10,021 bases of DNA from Hymenopellis radicata (Eukaryota; Basidiomycota; Agaricomycetes; Agaricales; Physalacriaceae): contig JADNRX010001399.1 in the NCBI GenBank assembly GCA_015501595.1, forward strand, positions 1-10,021. Direction: 5' to 3'. Below the pieces are notes generated by a model. That model ran no database searches, was not told where the DNA came from, and saw only the letters and a list, made by a program, of their open reading frames with translations. Position numbers and translations under genes: made by a program. Shown here one piece after another: positions 1 through 6,967 of this stretch. The stretch's first letter is position 1. Each line of letters begins with the position of its first letter.

Positions 1-465
1 TGGTGAACTCCCGCGGCTCTGTGGTTAGGCCCGCCTTTCGAAAATGGTTGAAGAGTGTCTTCCGATCAACACCATATGCTCTGGCAATCCTTCCCCAGGT
101 GTTTCCGAGATCATGCAGTAGAGTGACGCGTTCCAAGTTGAAAATATATGCAGGACGGCCTGGACGCCCTGTTCTTTCCCGAGGGAGATTGTCTGATCTG
201 GGAGGAGGGGGCATCCAAGAAAGCCTGAAGGTCGCGGAGATGGGCATCCATTGGATATCATATCATCAACTGTCTCCTCGCTGATATATGGGTCGTCCAG
301 GTTGAGAATGATGGTTCGTATAGCCAGTAGTTGGTGAGTAACGCGCTCAACGGCTGCGTACTCTGCATTCGGGAAGGAGGTGATGATAAAGCGTGCCTCA
401 TTGACAATTTGACGACAATGGGAGAGGAATTGTTCAATATGGTCGCGTTGGTTTTCAGCGTTCAT
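1..465 (-). pseudogene. Frame-broken 5' part of an integrase/transposase-like gene with HTH
   Basis: Starts at the ATG at 465 in a good context (CCACCATG) and runs off the left edge, so only the N-terminal part is present. The first ~70 codons (465 to about 250) form an alpha-helical-looking region in one frame. Protein-like sequence then continues in a second frame (HLRDLQAFLDA, about 245-205) and in a third from about 190 to position 1. The third frame carries an AT-hook-like GRPGRP (152-169) followed by a helix-turn-helix-like stretch (NLERVTLLHDLGNTWGRIAR, then AYGVDRKTLFNHF, about 142-35). This order resembles the segment in front of the DDE core in basidiomycete integrase-domain proteins, but the core lies outside the window. 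I found no GT-AG intron that joins the frames, so at least two indels are likely. Its start is 77 bases from the stop of the next minus-strand gene. Family assignment is by pattern memory only. Confidence 0.5.
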
Positions 466-541
466 GGTGGCAGGAAGGAAGAGCGTTTCAGAACATCACA
501 TGATGAAGGACAACAATAGCAAATAGTATTCCAAGACTACT

Positions 542-3500
542 CTACTGGAAAGCATGGGCAATGGCGCCTGTAATAAGGTTGCAAAGTCGCTCCCAGATAG
601 CTCCTTGCCGAACATTAGTATGCGAATTTTTATCAGGATGATATACCTGCCATAGTATAAGTAGTGTTTGTCAGCGCGAAACCAAGAAACTCACCAGCAT
701 CAAGATTGCTTTCTGACGACGCTTCTCTTGTGGAGTACAGTGATATGTCCTCAATATGTGCTCCATTTCGGACCGGGTTGCTCCAGGCGGGAAGAAAATA
801 GCCCCAGCCGCCCTCAGATCCATCTCTAGCTTGGCCTGAATTTCGCGAATAGGATGAGGCCACTGTGTGCGAAGGTCGCGCACGAAAACATCCCAACGAG
901 CAGGCTTCCTGATGAAATCGGCCATACGCTGAAGGCGAGGGTCTTCCACGGTAACGATGAAGAGGCTGGAGGAGCACGTCGATCGCGGAACTGGAAAGTT
1001 GCTGTCCGAACGGTATCTGGAACAGAATGAGCCTTGAACTTAGAGTAGGGCGAAGAACTCACCGGGCACCAAGTAATCTAAATACCAGGTTTCGTCGGGG
1101 CCATCAGGACAAGGACCGAGATCTACCCAACATCAGAAGATTCACCCCAAACAGAATAGAGGATGCGTACTAGCGTCAAACTGCTTACAAGTGTCGATGG
1201 GCTCCTCATTGCCAGTCATCAGATTGAGCTTGACATCATCAGGATGCACAAAGCTAGGGCGAACTTGGTTGTAGTGCTTCGGAAACTGTTAAGGACACTG
1301 TTAGTCATAATCATAGAGAGAGAAGAGTGCGTACACGGAGGTAGTTGTGAAGTTTCCAGGCAACGGCAAGATAGAAGTCCCCGAATACCTTAGTAATGGC
1401 GTGATAGTGAGGTCCAACAGGCATCTTCATCAGGAGATAAGTGGCAATATATCCCAGATAGTCGAAGCCATAGGCGCCACGCCCGAGTACAGTAATGTAC
1501 ATCTGGCGGGATCGGATGCATGACCTGCAAGGACACCTAGGTGCTCCTGTACAACGTCCGCCGTAATTGAAGGTTCAGATTCTAAAAGGGCTTTCAGCCC
1601 AGAGAGGCCCTTGTAGAACACCGAATCCTTGATACCGTGCAGCTACAGAATGATCAGTTTTGAATATTCAAAGGGATTAGAAAAAGCTTACCACGTTGTT
1701 GAAGAAGAGAGTTCGGTTGAAGCGAATCAAGCCTGCGAATTGGCGGAATCCGTTGGTGGGGAACCAGTACGCGCCGTCAACGTTTGCAGTGAAGTAGTCC
1801 ATCAGAATACCTATATTACCTGCCAATGTCCCCAACGTCTCCAGTAGCTCTCTCAATCCGTCATACGAGGACTGAGAGATCCCGGGAAGGAGGGACAGAC
1901 GTACAGCCATGCTCGACATCTGCTGAATAACATCGCCAACATAGCCGATCCCCGAGAGCCTAATCGAAACATATTGACGAAAGATGTGTTGTCCTCAATA
2001 GGATGGTCGGGAGCCTCCCGAATGCGCTCTGCCTCAGTATTAAAGGGGGCAAACGCGTCCAGGTAGTCTTCGTTGGTGATCAAAAGGGTAATCGCAAGAT
2101 CTGGGTTCTTGGCAAAAACGTCCGTACTGGTAAGGAGGCGGTTGATGTTGTCGATGCAGCCGGTGACTGAAGTAAACTTGAAATAGACACTTGTCATGGC
2201 AGTAGCAGACTATTAGGTCGTGAGCGTTGAAGTAGAGAGATAAATAAAAACATACCCATCTCCCACCGGCACCATAGCTACTATCATGACGGGTGCCCGG
2301 AATGAAAGGACTATAGGTGTTCATCATCTGCCGCGCCAGAGTCGCGACCTCCTTAGGCTGAGATAACTGACGCTATTCCACAAAAGCTTTAGACTTGTGT
2401 AGGATTCATGAAGGAGTTCATACCTTGGGTAAAGGGCACTTCGGGCCAGCCGGCACAGGAGAGGCAGAACGAGCACGCGTGGAACCAGGGATCGGTGAGT
2501 CTTCCTTAGGTTGTTCATCACGTTTCTTCTTAGCGGCGCGGGTATTCGGGGACTCCTGCTGTGGAGGCGTAGGTGATGGTGAACGGCGACGCTAACAAAC
2601 TCTGTTCAGTTCTGAATCAACTGTTTTGAGATAAAAGTACCTTCTTGCTTGTCTTTTCCTTTGGCGGCTTGGCATTTGGGTCGAAAAGAGTGAGATCCTC
2701 GTATTTCTGCTCAAGAACGATGTAAATGTAAAGCTGTGATTCGGTTACAGGCATGCCAGACGGTTGAGAGCGTGTATAAGCACTTGTCAAAGAGGTAAGG
2801 CAAAGTCAACAGAGCGACCTAGGGAGAGCTTACCTCTTCAAGTCCGCGTATGACGCCCTTCCGGACTGGAATCTATCTGTAGGTCGTAATTTGCTAGGCG
2901 CTCCTTTCGCGTGTTGGGCAGCTAATTCGCAGAGCTGGAAAGGAAAGTGATCCTCCTCGTTGGCGTCTCCGGGCGTGGGTGTCCTCTTGATGTGGCTGAA
3001 GCTCTGGAGTATGGCGTCGACTGTCTCAGATGTACAACCTGGGTTGTGGAGAGTAAGGTTTCGAACATAGTCATTCTCTGGTAGGGCCAGCGTCTCATAC
3101 ATGGCCTTGTTCGGGCGAGGAGCTTCTCCAGCATGCACCTTGGCCGTGTGAGGAACCAGAATGCAAATGACAGTGATGGGTTTGGAGGTATCGATCTTTT
3201 TCTTCTTCTTGGGATGTACTGGGTCGCGTCCGGTCGTGTTTTTTAATTGGGTCTTGATTTTCTGCAGTGGGTGAGTACAAGTCATGAGCGAAAGCAAAGC
3301 ACACACCTCTTCAGCTGGGTCAAACCGTTTCCTCTTATTCCCGCCATTTCCACCGGTCGCATCTTTGTCGGCGTCTTTGTCGGTGTCCACTCGAATGCCC
3401 GCCTTCTCACATTCAGCCAGCCGTTTGGCAGAACGCTCCTTTGAGGCCTGGAGGAAAGGATTTTCGGGAGCTTGGGTGAAAGCGTGGTCTTTGAAGCCCT

Positions 3501-3983
3501 TCCAAGAGCCACCCTTGTGGAAGGGTTCTCCTTTCGAGGAGGTCGAGGAAGTCGACGAGTTAGGGCGAGACGCGTGCAGGGTATCCTTGGTAGTGCCTTG
3601 GAAACCAGAAGTGTTGACCTTGTTGAAGTCCTACGCGTCTGTTAGCTAAAATAGAACATTGACATGAGGGTCTGAACCAACCTTAGGGGGATCCACGGGA
3701 ATAGGGGTTGAGTCTGTTTTGGGTTCGGTGGCAGTGCTGGTCTGTGGCGCAGGCTAGAAATATAAGAATGTTAAGTATGAACCGTGGCATGTATAATAAT
3801 ACAGCATACCCTTGGCCGAATATTATGAGTGCGCAACTTACAGCCGCAGTCGCAGTTGTCGCTCGGCTTCCACTCCTTTTTCGGCTTGCCCTCCACGTCG
3901 GCGTAGTGACAATGCTCCGGGCACTTGTCATGACAAGAGGTCCCCTCGACCAGAAGGTAGAAGTCGGTGTTTGAAGAGTCCAT
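542..3983 (-). CDS. Large multi-exon basidiomycete protein of unknown function with C-terminal J-domain-like HPDKN segment
   Basis: Exons on the minus strand that join into one open frame of 900 codons including stop: 3983-3810, 3753-3682, 3630-3307, 3261-2834, 2782-2641, 2591-2424, 2372-2256, 2209-1979, 1919-1692, 1642-1553, 1502-1335, 1285-1189, 1122-1063, 990-695, 646-542. Introns are 45-72 bases. The N-terminus has a Cys/His cluster (CHDKCPEHCH, then CDCGC), possibly metal-binding. Residues about 60-400 are Ser/Pro-rich with basic runs (NKRKR, PKKKKK) that could be nuclear signals. The middle is compact and conserved-looking (GAYWFPTNGF, FDYLGYIATYL, GPHYHAI, AVAWKLHNYLR). The C-terminus has a J-domain-like helix II plus loop (RRQKAILMLVYHPDKN). 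I do not recognise the family by function. Three junctions are uncertain: 1978-1920 (donor GTCAAT), 1552-1503 (donor GTACAG) and 1062-991 (a nearer acceptor at 1017 breaks the frame). At each, a one-base indel is the alternative. Confidence 0.68.
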
Positions 3984-4035
3984 AGTTGCAGTAGGGATGA
4001 GAGTTTTTATTTTCGATCCACCAGCTACATGCAGC

Positions 4036-4042
4036 CTTTATA
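4036..4042 (-). promoter_or_regulatory. Candidate TATA box of the large minus-strand gene
   Basis: Read on the minus strand this is TATAAAG, about 53 bases upstream of the ATG at 3983. The stretch after it is A-rich (GAAAATAAAAACTC), as in many fungal 5' leaders. The spacing would place transcription start some 20-30 bases before the ATG. Only the motif and its position support it. Confidence 0.45.
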
Positions 4043-4453
4043 CCTTTCCTCACTCAAAGACTGCAAATAACGTCGCCAAAGAGCCCTCATTGATAAACAG
4101 AGCTACAAAATATTTGGTACTACGCTACACTGCACAAACATGCCACCAGTGTGGCCCATCTATTCGAGGATGCTTTCTAAACTGCCAAAAATGACAGGTG
4201 TTCCCCGTCACAGATGACCCAGTGCTATTGTGGGCTCCACAGGACAATAACTCCTCCTTTGTTCTGCGGCTACTCAAGAATACAGTGCCGCTACGGCCGT
4301 GCACGAGCTATACAAGGTAACTACCGAAATACGCGCCTTTGTGCGGAACGTTCGCGTACCAGACACAATATCGGCGATATACGGTCAAGGCGGCAGAGGA
4401 AACTGCGGACGACGTTAGGAAACCTTGTATAAGTAAGAGTGTAGAAGACTTAC

Positions 4454-4607
4454 CCAACCCAACCGTCATGCGAACACAGCACTGTAACAAGAGAAGCGTA
4501 TCGAACTGTTCTTGAACCAGAGAACGTGGATTCAAAGGCGAGTCCGGCGTGGTACCGAGGCAAGTCGTTCCGTTGAAGGCGGTTACTGCTCTCTAGCCCC
4601 AAAAAGT
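4454..4607 (-). other. Weak candidate exon, possible gene remnant
   Basis: On the minus strand a pyrimidine-rich acceptor (TTTCAG) ends at 4608 and a perfect donor (GTAAGT) starts at 4453, enclosing an open frame of about 51 codons (NRLQRNDLPRYHAGLAFEST and onward). The following candidate intron, 4453-4403, is 51 bases and ends in CGCAG. Downstream frames stay open only with further assumed introns, and no domain is recognisable. It may be a decayed gene or chance. Confidence 0.15.
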
Positions 4608-4822
4608 CTGAAACATTGTCAACAAAGACGTCAGCGAGAAGAGCGAAGGAAGGAATACCGTACCGGAGGGTGGAAGGCGACATCGGATGGAGGGACCTAG
4701 AGGCAGGAAAGACGATGGCGAGGACGCGCAAATCAGGACGGCGCGACACCCTGTTCAACGCGACAACGCGAATGAAGACCAGTTCAACCCAGTTCAACGT
4801 GACAGTACACCGACCAGGCGGA

Positions 4823-4849
4823 CACGATGATGAGCCCACGATGATGAGC
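4823..4849. repeat. 13-base direct repeat, two copies one base apart
   Basis: CACGATGATGAGC occurs at 4823-4835 and again at 4837-4849. It is a short local duplication in sequence with no supported gene, probably from replication slippage. Confidence 0.8.
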
Positions 4850-5341
4850 TCGCGATCCGGACATAGGCTGCAATACGACGACAGACAGCGTCGACAATAG
4901 CTTGGCGGCAGGTGGTGAACCGGGAACGCGTCTGTCGGGAGGCGAAGCTGACGCGATGAGGGTAGAGGCAGGTGCGCGGCGCGAGATCAGGGATGGAGGA
5001 GGCGATGGCCGATGGAACAGTCTTGACAATGGTCGAAGGGTCCTGTGTCGGCCGGGACGATCGCAGGCGACGAGCAAGGGTAAGACATCCTGGTAGCCTG
5101 TGGAGGAGGGCCATGTACTCTGAAGTCCTCTCATCATTATGGCAGCACAATGAAACCTATGGTTACACACCTTTAACCCTATTCACCACCACTGCTGTTG
5201 TCGACGCGGGTTGGGTTGACCCTCGTTTATTGTTGACCGTGTTTGTTGATGGTGGGCAGTGGCAAGGCGAGTAGCGAGGCGGTCACGTTCTGTGATGACG
5301 TCGGGAGGGTACGGGCGATGAGCGCTGGGGCGCCTGGAGGG

Positions 5342-5377
5342 CGTGGGAGGACTACGACTAGTTGTAGTCCTCCCACG
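5342..5377. repeat. 36-base palindrome (14-base perfect arms, 8-base loop)
   Basis: The left arm CGTGGGAGGACTAC (5342-5355) is the exact reverse complement of the right arm GTAGTCCTCCCACG (5364-5377). The 8-base spacer contains the palindrome ACTAGT, so pairing could extend with a single mismatch. In single-stranded DNA or RNA it would form a stable GC-rich hairpin. No gene end lies beside it, so a role as a transcript-end structure is unsupported. It could be a mobile-element end, a protein-binding site or an inverted duplication. Confidence 0.9.
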
Positions 5378-5489
5378 GTAGGATGTGGGCACTGGGAAAC
5401 GCGGTACGCGTCGAAGGTATAGGTGTAACGTGATCTGGTTGAGCTGGTGTCAACAGACCCCAGTCCAATATGAACAAACAACGCGTTCA

Positions 5490-5580
5490 GCGGTCCGGGT
5501 CTAACTTCTCTCCCGCGGTCACCTTCCCGTCGTCTCACCCAGCGAGCACCCTCTCACCTTCCTCCTGTCTGCCACCATGC
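5490..5580 (+). promoter_or_regulatory. CT-rich leader-like tract before a Kozak-type ATG
   Basis: A run rich in C and T (about 5500-5573) precedes GCCACCATG at 5571-5579. Pyrimidine-rich tracts before the start are common in filamentous fungal promoters. The frame opened by this ATG gives an 80-residue product with no recognisable domain, so the tract may be the leftover 5' end of the decayed gene whose downstream exons are the GTPase fragment. That link is an inference. Confidence 0.2.
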
Positions 5581-5761
5581 CTGAGCCTGGTGAGCTGCGT
5601 CTTCCTGTTCAAGGACGACAACGCCATTGCGCGCCCCGGAAAGAGCAGCTAGTCGACGACGATGTCGACCATGGCAAGCTCTGGACGAAGCACTATGGAC
5701 GACGCCGAGTCACAGTGATCTCGTCATACCAACACAGACCATCACAGGCGTCCTTTACCGT

Positions 5762-5791
5762 ACCACGCCCAACCACGCCCAACCACGCCCA
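5762..5791. repeat. 10-base tandem repeat, three perfect copies
   Basis: ACCACGCCCA is repeated exactly three times at 5762-5771, 5772-5781 and 5782-5791. It lies in a C-rich segment with no supported coding function. Confidence 0.9.
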
Positions 5792-6129
5792 CGTCGGACA
5801 TTTCCTCTCGTTTCTCTGAACTCGACATCGCCGACCATCCCACAGTCGCCGTTTTGTCTCGCGCTGGAGCCAGGGTTCATATGAACAAACATTGAATTTG
5901 CAATCCCAGGTTCGTCGTCTCTCACCTTTTAAAGGTCGACTGATCGCTGTTGCACTTGCAGATCTTCTCTCTAACATCCTTTCCAGATCTGGGCCTTGGG
6001 ACGTTTTCACGATCGTATCTGCTGGTGCGTCGTTGCTGCTGCTTTTCCTCTCTAGACTCATCCCCGCTTTGGAGCCTGGTAGAAATCAAGACCTATTTTC
6101 GTGTCCTGATGTCCTGACGCGCTCTCCAG

Positions 6130-6660
6130 CTGGCAAAATATCCCTTCCCTCCACCATCCTTCAATCCTATGACCTTGGCGGTCAACGCGGAATACGCAAC
6201 ATATGGCCGCGATACTATGACGACTGCCACGCCGTTGCCTATGTTATTGACGCCGACGACGGAGAGCGTCTCAGCGAAGGCTGGGAAGTATTCGGTATGT
6301 CTTCCAGCTCCTGGATTGCAAGTTTGAACCCAAGAAGCACTGTAGATACCGTACTCTCCGCTCCCCAGATGCTTGGACTACCCTTGCTGTTGCTGGCCAA
6401 CAAACAAGACTCGCCACAAGGTTTGTCAGTGGAGGAGATACGACATGACTCCGAGGATTGGTATCAGCGAAAGATTGAGAGCTCACGCCGTGACCGGCAT
6501 GGAGACGGAGATGCGGCGAGGCGAGAGCGTATAGCGAGCTTAGATGTTTCACGTCACGACAGCTGCAGGACAAGGTCGCTGAAGCGTACGTCACGTCTCG
6601 CCCCTCGTATTTGTGCTCACCGCCCTGTAGCCAGCTTTGACCAGCTTTGACGCCGGGCTA
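6130..6660 (+). pseudogene. Fragment of an ARFRP1/Arl3-type small GTPase
   Basis: Two exons are clear. Exon A (about 6130-6294) gives GKISLPSTILQ, then YDLGGQRGIRNIWPRYYDDC (the G3/switch II region; the usual Trp before DLGGQ is Tyr) and VIDADDGERLSEGWEVF. After a 51-base intron (6295-6345, GTATGT...TGTAG), exon B gives TVLSAPQMLGLPLLLLANKQD (the G4 NKQD guanine-specificity motif), then SVEEIRHDSEDWYQRKIESS and ERIASLDV (to about 6549). ARFRP1/Arl3p is a Golgi/trans-Golgi membrane-traffic GTPase. Missing parts: no P-loop (GxxxxGKT), switch I or N-terminal helix could be found upstream. After 6549 the C-terminal region looks frameshifted, although a plausible terminal intron (GTACGT...CTGTAG, about 6587-6630) survives. 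Introns are retained, so it came by DNA-level copying rather than reverse transcription. A working GTPase is very unlikely. The paralogue could still be a neighbouring gene's remnant. Confidence 0.75.
6631..6650. repeat. 10-base tandem duplication
   Basis: CCAGCTTTGA is present twice, at 6631-6640 and 6641-6650, at the start of the presumed last exon of the GTPase fragment. It adds to the signs of decay at that end. Confidence 0.8.
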
Positions 6661-6967
6661 GTTTGCAAGACTCGTTCAACGGGACGATCGTGACTGGGGC
6701 CGAAGCGAACTTGTTATCCTACCTCTCCACCGACGTCGCACACCACACCTCGTACCTTCTCTACTAGAATTATCCATCATTGTTGTTTACTTGTATTCAT
6801 CATTTACCTATCCCAACTCAAACTCCATAATACTATTATTAATACCAACTTGTGCATATGGAGTCGAGAGGCACGTCCTGTCTGAAGAATCGACGCGTGT
6901 GTGTTCAACATATGAATTTGCAGGGTCCACCCTTCTCGCCTTCTTACCACGACGATCACTGCTTCTA
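6660..6967 (+). other. AT-rich stretch between the GTPase fragment and the dioxygenase gene
   Basis: About 300 bases without a supported gene. From about 6765 it becomes rich in A, T and C (around TAATACTATTATTAATACC, 6827-6845) and could be the 3' end of the former GTPase gene, the promoter of the next gene, or both. No clear TATA box at standard spacing was seen before the ATG at 6968. Confidence 0.4.

Larger units (their letters stand above)
3984..5560. other. Intergenic stretch with no confident gene
   Basis: About 1.6 kb between the divergent gene starts. Beyond the minus-strand promoter it has only short open frames with Ser/Pro/Arg-rich low-complexity translations, typical of non-coding GC-rich DNA. 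A 13-base direct repeat (CACGATGATGAGC) lies at 4823-4835 and 4837-4849. A strong palindrome lies at 5342-5377. Weak splice-like signals on the minus strand at 4403-4607 are listed separately. Whether it was once coding cannot be told from sequence alone. Confidence 0.5.
5468..5891. repeat. Pair of 13-base direct repeats 400 bases apart
   Basis: ATATGAACAAACA occurs at 5468-5480 and at 5879-5891. The second copy overlaps a 12-base palindrome (GTTCATATGAAC, 5875-5886). The copies bracket the CT-rich and tandem-repeat segment upstream of the GTPase fragment. They could be a chance match, a remnant duplication, or repeats left by an insertion. Confidence 0.55.

Noticed and set aside
4214..4435. 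Plus-strand ORF and an overlapping open frame (AATQEYSAATAVHELYKV)
   Set aside because: Short, lacks a usable start in the more protein-like frame, and shows no family resemblance; chance cannot be excluded.
4784..5170. Two overlapping minus-strand ORFs of 118-128 residues
   Set aside because: Ser/Pro/Arg-rich translations in different frames of GC-rich DNA, with no motif and no splice support.
5342..5395. Helitron 3' end (hairpin followed by CTGG)
   Set aside because: CTGG lies 14 bases after the hairpin, the stem is longer than usual for that element, and no Rep-helicase or matching 5' TC end is visible in the window.
5621..5652. Possible GTPase P-loop (ARPGKSS) upstream of the GTPase fragment
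   Set aside because: The spacing is not GxxxxGK[ST], a stop follows directly, and the neighbouring residues do not resemble an Arf G1 region.
5577..5819. ORF with a perfect Kozak ATG
   Set aside because: The product has no recognisable domain and runs into the C-rich tandem repeat; kept only as a leader-like feature.
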